Assembly (NCBI RefSeq): GCF_000718515.1
Contig: NZ_JNZS01000005.1
Location: forward strand, 212,397-276,396
Direction: 5' to 3'
DNA from: Micromonospora parva
GTDB lineage: Bacteria > Actinomycetota > Actinomycetes > Mycobacteriales > Micromonosporaceae
DNA length: 64,000 bases
The notes under the pieces were generated by a model. The model worked only from the letters and a program-made list of their open reading frames with translations, was not told the DNA's origin and made no database searches. The stretch's first letter is position 1. Each line of letters starts with the position of its first letter. Below are positions 38,937-47,659 of the stretch, piece by piece. The translations under genes were made by a program, and so were the position numbers.

Positions 38937-40850
38937 ATGTGTGGAATCGTGGGATACGCGGGCGCGCGCCCCGCACTCGGCATCGTCCTCGACGGGCTGC
39001 GGCGACTGGAGTATCGCGGCTACGACTCGGCGGGCGTGGCGATCGTCTGCGAAGACCGGCTGCTGACCGAGAAGAAGGCCGGCAAGCTGGCCAACCTGGA
39101 GAAGGTGCTCTCCGAGCGGGCCGCCGACGACCCGACCTCCTGCGCGGCCAGCCCGATCGGCATCGGTGACGGCACCACCGGCATCGGGCACACCCGGTGG
39201 GCCACCCACGGCGGCCCGACCGACCGCAACGCCCACCCACACGTCGCCCCGGACGGGCGGGTCGCGGTGATCCACAACGGCATCATCGAGAACTTCGCCA
39301 AGCTCCGCGCCGAGCTGGAGGCCGACGGCGTCCAGTTCACCAGCGACACCGACACCGAGTGCGCAGCGCACCTGCTCGCCGCCGCGCTGGCCGACCTGCG
39401 CGCCGCCGGCCAGCCGGACAGCCCGCAGCTGCTCGCCGCCGGCATGCGCGTGGTCTGCCAGCGACTGGAGGGCGCGTTCACCCTGCTCGCCGTCGACGCC
39501 GCCGTGCCCGGTGCGGTGGTCGGCGCCCGACGCAACTCGCCGCTGGTGGTTGGCCGCGGCGACGGGGAGAACTACCTGGCCAGCGACGTGGCCGCGTTCA
39601 TCGAGCACACCCGGGAAGCGGTCGAGCTGGGCCAGGACCAGATCGTACTGATCACCGGTGACAGCATCGAGATCACCGACTTCGAGGGCCAGCCCGCCGC
39701 CGGCAAGGACTTTCACATCGACTGGGACTCCTCGGCCGCGGAGAAGGGCGGCTACGACTGGTTCATGCTCAAGGAGATCGAGGAGCAGCCGCAGGCCATC
39801 GCCGACACGCTGCTGGGCCGGCTCACCGAGACCGGTGAGATCGGCCTCGACGAGGTCCGCCTCAGCGACCAGGATCTGCGCGACGTCGACAAGATCTTCA
39901 TCGTGGCCTGCGGCACGGCGTACCACGCCGGCATGGTCGCCAAGTACGCCATCGAGCACTGGACCCGGATCCCCTGTGAGGTGGAGCTGGCCAGCGAGTT
40001 CCGCTACCGCGACCCGGTCCTCGACCGGTCCACGCTGATCGTGGTGATCTCGCAGTCCGGCGAGACGATGGACACCCTGATGGCGCTGCGCCACGCCAAG
40101 GAGCAGAAGGCCCGGGTGCTGGCGATCTGCAACACCAACGGCTCGACCATCCCCCGCGAGTCCGACGCCGTGCTCTACACCCACGGTGGGCCGGAGATCG
40201 CCGTCGCCTCCACCAAGGCGTTCCTCACCCAGGTCGTCGCCTGCTACCTGATCGGCCTGCACCTGGCCCAGGTGCGCGGGATCAAGTTCGCCGACGAGGT
40301 GGGCGCGGTGGTCGCGCAGCTGCAGGAGATTCCCGGCAAGCTGCGGGAGCTGCTCGGCCGGATCGAACCCGTCCGCGAGCTGGCCCGGGACCTGAAGTCC
40401 GAGCCGACAGTGCTGTTCATCGGCCGGCACGTCGGCTACCCGGTGGCCCTGGAGGGTGCGCTGAAGCTCAAGGAGCTGGCGTACATGCACGCCGAGGGCT
40501 TCGCCGCCGGTGAGCTGAAGCACGGCCCGATCGCCCTGATCGACAAGGGCACCCCGGTGATCTGCGTGGTGCCCTCGCCGGTCGGCCGGGGCATGCTGCA
40601 CGACAAGGTCGTCTCCAACATCCAGGAGGTCCGGGCTCGTGGCGCGCGGACCATCGTCATCGCGGAGGAAGGTGACGAGGCCGTCGTCCGGTACGCCGAC
40701 CACCTGATCTACGTGCCGCGTACGCCCACCCTGCTGGCCCCGCTCGTCACCACCGTGCCGTTGCAGGTGCTCGCCGCCGAGATCGCCGCCGCCCGGGGGC
40801 ACGACGTGGACCAGCCCCGCAACCTGGCCAAGTCGGTCACCGTCGAGTAG
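38937..40850 (+). CDS. glmS: glucosamine-fructose-6-phosphate aminotransferase
   Basis: 637-aa enzyme that forms glucosamine-6-phosphate from fructose-6-phosphate and glutamine. The glutaminase nucleophile is Cys2 (MCGIVGYAG); GHTRWATHG and HNGIIEN belong to the N-terminal domain, and the two SIS domains carry ACGTAYHAG and SQSGETMDTL. C-terminal RNLAKSVTVE is canonical. It appears leaderless (see -10). The glmS ribozyme is not expected or seen. Confidence 0.97.
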   Translation: MCGIVGYAGARPALGIVLDGLRRLEYRGYDSAGVAIVCEDRLLTEKKAGKLANLEKVLSERAADDPTSCAASPIGIGDGTTGIGHTRWATHGGPTDRNAHPHVAPDGRVAVIHNGIIENFAKLRAELEADGVQFTSDTDTECAAHLLAAALADLRAAGQPDSPQLLAAGMRVVCQRLEGAFTLLAVDAAVPGAVVGARRNSPLVVGRGDGENYLASDVAAFIEHTREAVELGQDQIVLITGDSIEITDFEGQPAAGKDFHIDWDSSAAEKGGYDWFMLKEIEEQPQAIADTLLGRLTETGEIGLDEVRLSDQDLRDVDKIFIVACGTAYHAGMVAKYAIEHWTRIPCEVELASEFRYRDPVLDRSTLIVVISQSGETMDTLMALRHAKEQKARVLAICNTNGSTIPRESDAVLYTHGGPEIAVASTKAFLTQVVACYLIGLHLAQVRGIKFADEVGAVVAQLQEIPGKLRELLGRIEPVRELARDLKSEPTVLFIGRHVGYPVALEGALKLKELAYMHAEGFAAGELKHGPIALIDKGTPVICVVPSPVGRGMLHDKVVSNIQEVRARGARTIVIAEEGDEAVVRYADHLIYVPRTPTLLAPLVTTVPLQVLAAEIAAARGHDVDQPRNLAKSVTVE

Positions 40851-40853
40851 GCC

Positions 40854-42446
40854 TCAGCGGCCCAGCACGACCCGGGCCATCCCGTCCAGCGCGGGATTGC
40901 CCGGGTCCCAGTAACCGGTGTGACCGCCTCGCCCACTGCCGAAGACCCGGCCGCCGAACCCGGGATCCGACGGGTCGTGCCCGAACCACAGCTCGTGCCC
41001 GCTCTGCCCCAGCCAGCCCACCACGGCGGCCAGCGGCACCGTACGCAGCAGGGCCCTGCGGCCCAGCTCCTCCGGTGGTCGGGCCGCCCGGATCACGTCG
41101 TCGGGGGCGGTGCTCGCCCAGACCTCCCCGGCTGGCACGCCCAGCTCGCCGGCGTGCGACGCGCCGACACCGGGCGAGCCGACGAAGACCAGCGCGTCGG
41201 CGTCGAGCCCGTGCTCCCGGGCGGCCACACCCACCACCACCGACCCGTAGCTGTGCCCGAGCACCGTCTGCCGGGCCGGTGGCCCGTCGTGGCTGGCGCG
41301 CAGCCCCTCCTGGAAACGGTGCAACGCCCCGCCGGCGTCCCGGGCCTGACCCGTCGAGGCGGCCTCGTTCAGCAGGTCCGGGGCGTCGTAGTCCAACCAG
41401 AGCACCGCCGCGCTGCGCTCGCCCGGGGCGAGCGCGGCGCACCGCTCCAGCACCCGGGCCGCTCGCCCCAGCTCGCCGGCTGCGTCGTCCAGCCCGGCGG
41501 TCATCCCCGGCACGTGGGTCAACACCCGGTCGGCGTGGTCCGGGTCGCCGAGCGCCACCACCACCCGGCCCTCACCGCCCGGATCCAACCCGAGCAGGTA
41601 CGCCCGTGGTGCCCCGCCGGAGGTCAACCGGTCGACCAGCGCGTCCAGGCCGGCCAGCCGCCCGGCCACCGCGTGCAGCCGCAACGACGCGAGCGGCCCC
41701 GGCGGCACCCGGGACAGCAGCCGTCGACGCTCGGCCAGCAACTCCGCTCGCCACCCGTCGAGCTGTAACCGGTTCGCCTGGTCGCGGGCGGCCACCGGCA
41801 CCCCGTCCAACCGGCCGACCAGCGCCGGTTCGCGCCCGATCAGCCACCGTCGCTGGGCCGGGGTCAACCCGGACCACCAGGCGCTGACCAGCGCGGGCGC
41901 GGCACCGGGGGCCGGCCGGCCGGGAGGTGGCGGGGACGCCCAGCCGGTGCCGGCGGCCCGGGCCAGCTCGGCCAACCGAGCGGCGGCGACCCGGTCGGCA
42001 GTGGCCGCCCCGTCGAGCGCGCGGCGCAGGGCCGCGGCGACTCCGGCCGCTGCCACCCCGGCCCGCTCGGTGGGCTGGGCGCGGGCCGGATCGACCCGCA
42101 CCCCACCCGAGCGGTCCACCAGCAGGCCGGCCGCGTCGGCCTGGGCGACCGCCTCGTTGAGCCGTGCCTTAGCCGCCGTCAGCCGACCGGCCAGCTCGGC
42201 CAGCACCTGGTCGGCCTCGATCAGCGCGGGTGCGATCGAGGCCAGCTCGGCACGCAGCACGGCGAGCCGATGGTCCGCCGCCGTTGCCGCCGCACCCGAC
42301 CAACCGTCCCGCAACCGCCCGCCGGACGCGCGCAGCCCACCGACGTGCCGATCGAGCGGCCCGGTCAACCCCGCCCACGCTGCCCCGGCGGCCCACCACT
42401 CCCGCGGGTCGACAGCCCACAGTTGCCGGTAGCCGACGCCGCTCAC
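40854..42446 (-). CDS. DUF1023 alpha/beta hydrolase
   Basis: 530-aa protein with a helical N-terminal half (~1-290, Ala/Arg-rich, coiled-coil-like) and a C-terminal alpha/beta-hydrolase domain. The nucleophile elbow is GHSYGSVVVG (Ser near residue 399); GSPGVGASHAGELG and the late GHTGYWD supply other family features. GTG 42446 overlaps the stop of the upstream small gene (GTGA). Such hydrolases commonly sit with ESX/WXG100-like genes; the helical N-terminus may bind that partner. Ends 3 bp from glmS. Substrate unknown. Confidence 0.88.
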   Translation of the reverse strand: MSGVGYRQLWAVDPREWWAAGAAWAGLTGPLDRHVGGLRASGGRLRDGWSGAAATAADHRLAVLRAELASIAPALIEADQVLAELAGRLTAAKARLNEAVAQADAAGLLVDRSGGVRVDPARAQPTERAGVAAAGVAAALRRALDGAATADRVAAARLAELARAAGTGWASPPPPGRPAPGAAPALVSAWWSGLTPAQRRWLIGREPALVGRLDGVPVAARDQANRLQLDGWRAELLAERRRLLSRVPPGPLASLRLHAVAGRLAGLDALVDRLTSGGAPRAYLLGLDPGGEGRVVVALGDPDHADRVLTHVPGMTAGLDDAAGELGRAARVLERCAALAPGERSAAVLWLDYDAPDLLNEAASTGQARDAGGALHRFQEGLRASHDGPPARQTVLGHSYGSVVVGVAAREHGLDADALVFVGSPGVGASHAGELGVPAGEVWASTAPDDVIRAARPPEELGRRALLRTVPLAAVVGWLGQSGHELWFGHDPSDPGFGGRVFGSGRGGHTGYWDPGNPALDGMARVVLGR

Positions 42447-42739
42447 CGGGGCACCGCGGCGAACCGGTCGGCGGCCCGCTCGTCCACCGTCTCGTACGCC
42501 TCGGCCGCCGCGCGGACCCCGCCGGAGGCCGCCGCGACCTGGGCGCCCAGCCGGCAGAACCAGGCGTGCCCGGCCGCCTCCAACGCGGCCAGCGCCGCGC
42601 CAGCTCGCCACTCGGGGGCCGCAACCACCAGCCCGGGCAACCCGGCGAGGCCCGCCGCCAACCGGTGCGCCTCGTCGTCGAGCAGGACGGCGACCGCCCG
42701 CAACTCCTCCGGCCGGACCGTGAACGGCTCGTCGGTCAT
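42443..42739 (-). CDS. ESX/WXG100-like small helical protein
   Basis: 98-aa all-helical protein (FTVRPEELRAVAVLLDDEAHRLAAGLAG; a Trp in PEWRAGAALAALEAAGHAW) of the EspC/WXG100-like class. ATG 42739 is chosen because upstream in-frame sequence to 42850 has no conservation. It is coupled to the DUF1023 hydrolase. Known role of the class: partner proteins exported by, or dimerising with, type VII secretion substrates; no secretion genes are in this window. Confidence 0.72.
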   Translation of the reverse strand: MTDEPFTVRPEELRAVAVLLDDEAHRLAAGLAGLPGLVVAAPEWRAGAALAALEAAGHAWFCRLGAQVAAASGGVRAAAEAYETVDERAADRFAAVPR

Positions 42740-42808
42740 GACCACACCCCCGTGGACGATCGGCATCGACGCGCTGACGTTAGGCGCGCACCACAGTTCG
42801 CGTGGTGC

Positions 42809-42853
42809 CCTGTGGACAGCCGGCGTCGAGGCGTACCCCGGGGTGTCCACAGG
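42809..42853. promoter_or_regulatory. inverted pair of DnaA-box-like motifs
   Basis: CCTGTGGACA (42809-42818) and TGTCCACAGG (42844-42853) form a 10-bp inverted repeat with a 25-bp spacer; each contains TGTCCACA, one base short of the DnaA box TTGTCCACA. Lies between the ESX-like gene and acpS. Confidence 0.35.
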
Positions 42854-42901
42854 CGTTGCCCAGCGCGAGCCCGACGGCTAATCTGCGGCCTCGACCGCCG
42901 G

Positions 42902-42907
42902 TAGGGT
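42902..42907 (+). promoter_or_regulatory. -10 element of acpS (leaderless start)
   Basis: TAGGGT 6 nt before GTG 42914. Confidence 0.5.
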
Positions 42908-42913
42908 GGTGTG

Positions 42914-43282
42914 GTGATCGTCGCTGTCGGCATCGACGTCGTGCTGGTCGAGCGGTTCGCCCGAGCCCTGGCCCGGACGCCGCAGCTGGCCGACCGGGTC
43001 TTCACCGAGGCCGAGCGGCACACCCGCTCCGGCAGCACGCGCTCGCCCGAGTCGCTCGCCGCCCGGTTCGCGGCCAAGGAGGCCGTGGCCAAGGCGCTCG
43101 GCGCTCCGGCCGGGCTGAGCTGGCACGACTGCGAAGTCGTGGCCGACCCGGACGGTCGCCCCTGGTTGGCCGTCTCCGGCACGGTCGCCGAGGCGGCCGA
43201 CGCGCGGGGGATCAACCACTGGCATCTCTCGTTGTCGCACGACGGCGGGATCGCGTCGGCGATGGTGGTCGCGGAACGATGA
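42914..43282 (+). CDS. acpS: holo-[acyl-carrier-protein] synthase
   Basis: 122-aa phosphopantetheinyl transferase that activates the fatty-acid (and possibly polyketide) acyl carrier protein. [10 protein letters not shown] carries the Mg-binding Asp and [13 protein letters not shown] the second metal ligand; [11 protein letters not shown] is the C-terminal motif. GTG 42914 rather than GTG 42911 is preferred: it is 6 nt after the TAGGGT -10 and gives the usual M-I-V-x-V-G-I-D start. Confidence 0.95.
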   Translation: MIVAVGIDVVLVERFARALARTPQLADRVFTEAERHTRSGSTRSPESLAARFAAKEAVAKALGAPAGLSWHDCEVVADPDGRPWLAVSGTVAEAADARGINHWHLSLSHDGGIASAMVVAER

Positions 43283-43337
43283 CGTCGGCCGGGAGGGCCG
43301 ACCGGGCCCGCCCGCGAACGGAATGGGACACGGTGGC

Positions 43338-44807
43338 ATGAGAGCGGTGTGGCGGGTGGCCGACGTACGGGCGGCCGAGGCGGGGCTGATGGGCACCCTG
43401 CCGGAGGGGACGCTGATGCAGCGGGCCGCCGCCGGCCTGGCCCGCCGGGCGGCGCTCGTGCTCACCGAGCGGGGCGGGGTCTACGGCGGCCGGGTGCTGC
43501 TGCTGGTCGGCTCCGGTGACAACGGTGGCGACGCGCTGTACGCGGGGGAGCGGTTGGCCCGCCGGGGTGTGCAGGTGTCCGCGATGCTGGTCACACCCGG
43601 GCGGGCGCACGCCGCCGGCCTGGCCGCGCTGCGCGCCGCTGGCGGACGGGTGGTGCCGGGTCCGGCCGGCCCGGTCGACCTGGTCCTCGACGGCATCGTC
43701 GGCATCGGTGGCACCGGTGGGCTACGGGCGAACGCGGACGAGATCGTCCAGCGCCTCGACGAACTGCGCGGACGAGACGGGGAGCGGGCCACGGTGCTGG
43801 CGGTCGACGTGCCCAGCGGCGTCGCTGTCGACACCGGTCACGTACCGCTGTCCGCGTCCGGCCGGCCCACAGCGGTGCGCGCCGACGTGACGGTGGCCTT
43901 CGGCGCGCTGAAACCCGCCCTGGTGGTCGGGCCGGCCGCCGCCCTGGCCGGGCAGGTCGAGCTGGTCGACATCGGGCTGCGGCCGTGGCTGCGCGGCACC
44001 CCGGCGCTGCGGGTCACCGAGTGGTCCGACCTGGTCGACTGGTGGCCCGAGCTGGGCCCCGCGTCGGAGAAGTACACCCGGGGCGTGGTGGGCGTCGCGA
44101 CCGGCTCGGCGACCTACCCCGGCGCGGCGGTGCTCTCCGTGGGCGGCGCGCTGGCCGGCCCGACCGGGCTGGTCCGCTACGCCGGCAGCGCCCGCGCCGA
44201 GGTGCTGCACCAGCACCCCTCGGTGATCGCCAGTGAGCGGGTCGCCGACGCGGGCCGGGTGCAGGCCTGGGTCTGCGGCTCCGGGCTGGGCACCGGCGCC
44301 GACGCGGCCGCCGAGCTGCGTGCCGTGCTGGCCGCCCCGGTGCCGGTGGTGCTCGACGCCGACGCCCTGACCCTGCTGGTGGACGGCTCACTCGCCGACC
44401 GGCTGCGGGGTCGGGACGCGCCCATCGTGGTCACCCCGCATGATCGGGAGTTCACGCGCCTCTGCGGTGAGGAACCCGGTGCCGACCGGGTCGGCGCAAC
44501 GCTGCGGCTGGCCGCCTGGATGAACGCGGTGGTGCTGCTCAAGGGTGACCGCACGGTGATCGGCACGCCGGACGGTCGGGCGTACGTCAACCCGACCGGC
44601 ACTTCGGCGTTGGCCACCGGCGGCACCGGCGACGTGTTGGCCGGGTTGCTCGGCTCGCTGCTGGCGGCCGGGGTGCCCGCCGATCGGGCTGCGGCGGCGG
44701 CCGCGTACCTGCACGGGCTCGCCGGGCGGGAGGCGGCCCGGGGTGGGCCGGTGACCGCGCCCGACGTGGCCACCGCGTTGCGTCCGGTGTTGGCCCGGCT
44801 GGGCTGA
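43338..44807 (+). CDS. nnr: bifunctional NAD(P)H-hydrate epimerase/dehydratase
   Basis: 489-aa NAD(P)HX repair enzyme. N-terminal YjeF epimerase (~1-210; VGSGDNGGDALYAGERLARRG, VPSGVAVDTG) and C-terminal ADP-dependent dehydratase (~230-489; YTRGVVGVATGSATYPGAAVLS, TPHDREFTRL, GGTGDVLAGLLGSLLA). ATG 43338 is preferred over an ATG 15 bp earlier as it gives the family-length N-terminus. Follows acpS by 55 bp and precedes alr, a common actinobacterial order. Confidence 0.94.
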   Translation: MRAVWRVADVRAAEAGLMGTLPEGTLMQRAAAGLARRAALVLTERGGVYGGRVLLLVGSGDNGGDALYAGERLARRGVQVSAMLVTPGRAHAAGLAALRAAGGRVVPGPAGPVDLVLDGIVGIGGTGGLRANADEIVQRLDELRGRDGERATVLAVDVPSGVAVDTGHVPLSASGRPTAVRADVTVAFGALKPALVVGPAAALAGQVELVDIGLRPWLRGTPALRVTEWSDLVDWWPELGPASEKYTRGVVGVATGSATYPGAAVLSVGGALAGPTGLVRYAGSARAEVLHQHPSVIASERVADAGRVQAWVCGSGLGTGADAAAELRAVLAAPVPVVLDADALTLLVDGSLADRLRGRDAPIVVTPHDREFTRLCGEEPGADRVGATLRLAAWMNAVVLLKGDRTVIGTPDGRAYVNPTGTSALATGGTGDVLAGLLGSLLAAGVPADRAAAAAAYLHGLAGREAARGGPVTAPDVATALRPVLARLG

Positions 44808-44862
44808 ACGGGCCGTTCCAGCCGTGCTGGGCGGATCGCCGCGCCGGGACGTGCGTCGCCGC

Positions 44863-44880
44863 CCGCCGTGATCACGGCGG
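44863..44880. promoter_or_regulatory. perfect 18-bp palindrome in the alr promoter
   Basis: CCGCCGTGATCACGGCGG occupies the place of the -35/spacer, ending 4 bp before the TAGGCT -10 (44885-44890). A loop-free palindrome there suggests a repressor operator more than a terminator for nnr. Confidence 0.5.
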
Positions 44881-44896
44881 AAAGTAGGCTGGGCAC

Positions 44897-46015
44897 ATGT
44901 GGCAGGCCGAGGTACGCGTCGATCTTGACGCCATCCGCGAGAACGTGGGCAGGCTCCGCTCCGGCACCACCGCCGAGTTGATGGCGGTGGTGAAGGCCGA
45001 CGGGTACGGCCACGGCATGCTTCCGGCCGCCCGGGCGGCGCTCGACGGCGGCGCCGACTGGCTCGGCGTCTGCACCCTCGACGAGGCGCTCACCCTGCGC
45101 CGGGCCGGCGTGACAGTGCCGGTGCTGGCCTGGCTGCTCGCGCCCGGTTTGCCGCTGCACGAGGGGGTCAGCGCGGGGGTGGACCTCGGCGCGGCCAGCC
45201 TGGGTCAACTGGACGAGATGATCGACGCGAGTCGCCTCGCCGGGCGTCCCGCCCGCCTCCACCTCAAGATCGACACGGGGTTGTCCCGGGGCGGCGCGAC
45301 AGTCGCCGACTGGCCGGCGCTGCTGGACGCCGCCGCGAAGGCGCAGGCCGACGGCCTGGTCGAGGTGGTCGGCGTGTGGAGCCACTTCGTGTACGCCGAC
45401 TCGCCCGGCCATCCCACCACCGACCGCCAACTGGCCGTCTTCCACGAGGGGCTGGCCATGGTCGAGCGGGCCGGGCTGCGACCGCGCTGGCGGCACCTCG
45501 CCAACTCGGCTGCCACCCTCACCCGCCCGGACACCCACTTCGACCTGGTCCGTCCGGGCCTGGCCATCTACGGGCTCTCCCCGGTGGCCGGCGAGACGTA
45601 CGGGTTGCGGCCGGCGATGAGCGCCCGCGCCCGGGTGATGCTCACCAAACGGGTGCCCGCCGGCACCGGCATCTCCTACGGGCACGCCTACACGACGCAA
45701 GCCGACGCGAACCTGGCCGTGGTGCCGCTCGGGTACGCCGACGGGGTCCCCCGGCACGCGTCCAACACCGGTCCGGTGCAGCTCGGCGGCGTACGCCGGA
45801 CGATCTCGGGGCGGGTCTGCATGGACCAGTTCGTGCTCGACTGCGGCGACGACCCGGTGGCCGACGGCGACGTGGCGACGCTCTTCGGCAGCGGCGTCGA
45901 CGGCGAGCCGACCGCTGACGACTGGGCCGAGGCGGTCGGCACCATCAACTACGAGATCGTCACCCGGTTCGGCGGCACACGGGTGCCCCGCGTCTACGAC
46001 GGCGAACGGCCATGA
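44897..46015 (+). CDS. alr: alanine racemase
   Basis: 372-aa PLP-dependent racemase supplying D-alanine for peptidoglycan. The PLP lysine lies in VVKADGYGHG (Lys33), and the second-domain catalytic Tyr in GISYGHAYTTQ (near residue 262). RVCMDQFVLD is conserved. ATG 44897 lies 6 nt after TAGGCT, so the mRNA appears leaderless. It overlaps the next gene by 4 bp. Confidence 0.96.
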   Translation: MWQAEVRVDLDAIRENVGRLRSGTTAELMAVVKADGYGHGMLPAARAALDGGADWLGVCTLDEALTLRRAGVTVPVLAWLLAPGLPLHEGVSAGVDLGAASLGQLDEMIDASRLAGRPARLHLKIDTGLSRGGATVADWPALLDAAAKAQADGLVEVVGVWSHFVYADSPGHPTTDRQLAVFHEGLAMVERAGLRPRWRHLANSAATLTRPDTHFDLVRPGLAIYGLSPVAGETYGLRPAMSARARVMLTKRVPAGTGISYGHAYTTQADANLAVVPLGYADGVPRHASNTGPVQLGGVRRTISGRVCMDQFVLDCGDDPVADGDVATLFGSGVDGEPTADDWAEAVGTINYEIVTRFGGTRVPRVYDGERP

Positions 46016-47115
46016 GCTACCGCATCCCACGACCCCGCACGGCAGCTGGTCGGGTCGCGGGGATCGTCGGCGCGGCGGTGGGCGTGGCCGCGGCGGGGCT
46101 GGCGGCCGGGGTGGCGACCGAGCGGACCCTGGTCCGCCGGCTCAAGGCCGACCCGGCCGACCGCTACGCGCACGAGACGTTCGACGAGCAGCGGTACGAC
46201 GAGGCGTTCCGGCTGGAGTTGCCGGACGGCACCGACATCCACGTCGAGGTGGTCGAGCCGACCCGGCCGGTGCCGGGGCGCCCGACGGTGGTGCTGGTGC
46301 ACGGCTTCTGCCTGGACATGGGCACGTTCCACTTCCAGCGTCAGATGCTCGCCGCCCGCGGTGACTACCGGATCGTGGCGTACGACCAGCCCGGTCACGG
46401 CCGGTCCGGCCGGTTGGAGACCGGGGAGTACGACCTCACGGTGCTCGGCCGGACGCTGCGCCAGGTGATCGACCGGACCGCCCCGGACGGGCCGCTGGTG
46501 CTGGTCGGCCACTCGATGGGCGGCATGACCATCATGGCGTTCGCCGAGTTGTTCCCGGAGCTGTTCGGCGACCGGGTGGTGGGGACCGTTCTGATGGCCA
46601 CGTCGGGCGGGCTCATCGCGGAGACCAAGCTGGTAGCTCCCGCGCTGCTCGGCCGGGTCGGTGGCCCGGTGCTCTACATGGTCAGCAACGCCACCCGCTA
46701 CGGCGGGCCGGTGATCGACAAGGCCCGCAAGTCCACCTCGAACGTGGCCTGGCTGTTGACCCGCAAGTACGGCTTCGGCACCCGCAAGCCCAGCCCGTCG
46801 CTGGTGTCCTACGTGGAGGCGATGAACTCCCGGACGTCGGCCGACACGGTGACCCGCTACCTGCGGACCCTGGCGACCCACTCGCGCTTCCCGGCGCTGG
46901 CGGCGCTGGCGGCGACTCCGGTGCTGGTGGTGGTCGGCGACAAGGACATGATCACTCCGGTGACCCACTCCGAGGAGATCGTCCGCCGGTTGCCGCACGC
47001 CGAGTTCGTGAAGATCAAGGACAGCGGTCACGTGGTGATGTTGGAGCACGCGGACGAGGTCAACGCCGCCCTGGCGCGGTTTTTGGAGTCATTGCAGAGC
47101 GGGGAGGAACGGTGA
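46012..47115 (+). CDS. alpha/beta hydrolase
   Basis: 367-aa alpha/beta hydrolase. A hydrophobic N-terminal segment (~14-38) may anchor it in the membrane. VLVHGFCLDMGTFHFQ gives the oxyanion region, GHSMGGMTIMA the nucleophile Ser (near residue 166), and the Asp/His pair is likely in VVVGDKDMITP and DSGHVVMLEH. Coupled to alr (ATGA) and tsaE (4-bp overlap). Function unknown; co-transcription suggests a cell-envelope role. Confidence 0.9.
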   Translation: MSYRIPRPRTAAGRVAGIVGAAVGVAAAGLAAGVATERTLVRRLKADPADRYAHETFDEQRYDEAFRLELPDGTDIHVEVVEPTRPVPGRPTVVLVHGFCLDMGTFHFQRQMLAARGDYRIVAYDQPGHGRSGRLETGEYDLTVLGRTLRQVIDRTAPDGPLVLVGHSMGGMTIMAFAELFPELFGDRVVGTVLMATSGGLIAETKLVAPALLGRVGGPVLYMVSNATRYGGPVIDKARKSTSNVAWLLTRKYGFGTRKPSPSLVSYVEAMNSRTSADTVTRYLRTLATHSRFPALAALAATPVLVVVGDKDMITPVTHSEEIVRRLPHAEFVKIKDSGHVVMLEHADEVNAALARFLESLQSGEER

Positions 47116-47594
47116 GTCACGTCGTCAAGCTGCCGGCTGTCGAGGACACCCGGGATTTCGGCCGACGGCTGGCCGGGCTGCTGCGCGCCGGCGACCTGGT
47201 GCTGCTGACCGGCCCGTTGGGTGCCGGCAAGACCGCGCTCACCCAGGGCATCGGCGCCGGGCTCGGTGTCCTCGGGGACATCACGTCGCCGACCTTCGTG
47301 ATCGCCCGGGTGCACCGACCCGATCCGGCCCGGGGCGGTCGGGTGGCACTGGTGCACGCCGACGCGTACCGGTTGGGTGACGCCACCGATCCGCGCGCCG
47401 AGATCGACGACCTGGACCTCGACGCGTCGGTGGACGACTCGGTGACCGTGGTGGAGTGGGGCGAGGGCCTGGTGGAGCAGTTGGTGGACGCGCACCTGCG
47501 GGTTCGCATCGACCGCCGCGACGACGACACCCGCATCGTGGAGCTGGACCCGGTCGGCGGCGACTGGGCCCGGCGGCTCGCCGATCTGGGCTAG
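47112..47594 (+). CDS. tsaE: tRNA t6A synthesis ATPase TsaE
   Basis: 160-aa P-loop ATPase needed with TsaB and TsaD for N6-threonylcarbamoyladenosine on tRNA. Walker A GPLGAGKTALTQG (near residue 35), SPTFVIARVH, HADAYRL and the C-terminal VVEWGEGL motif. GTG 47112 overlaps the hydrolase stop. Its partners lie 2-3 kb downstream. Confidence 0.95.
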   Translation: MSHVVKLPAVEDTRDFGRRLAGLLRAGDLVLLTGPLGAGKTALTQGIGAGLGVLGDITSPTFVIARVHRPDPARGGRVALVHADAYRLGDATDPRAEIDDLDLDASVDDSVTVVEWGEGLVEQLVDAHLRVRIDRRDDDTRIVELDPVGGDWARRLADLG

Positions 47595-47659
47595 CTCGGC
47601 GGCTGTCGTACCCGATGCCTAGAGTGCGGGGGTCCGACCCGCGCTGTGAGAGGTTCCTG

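Noticed and set aside
38721..40802. 693-codon minus-strand frame opposite glmS
   Set aside because: His/Arg/Gly-rich shadow of a definite gene.
42809..42853. Replication origin
   Set aside because: Only two imperfect DnaA boxes and no dnaA/dnaN genes.
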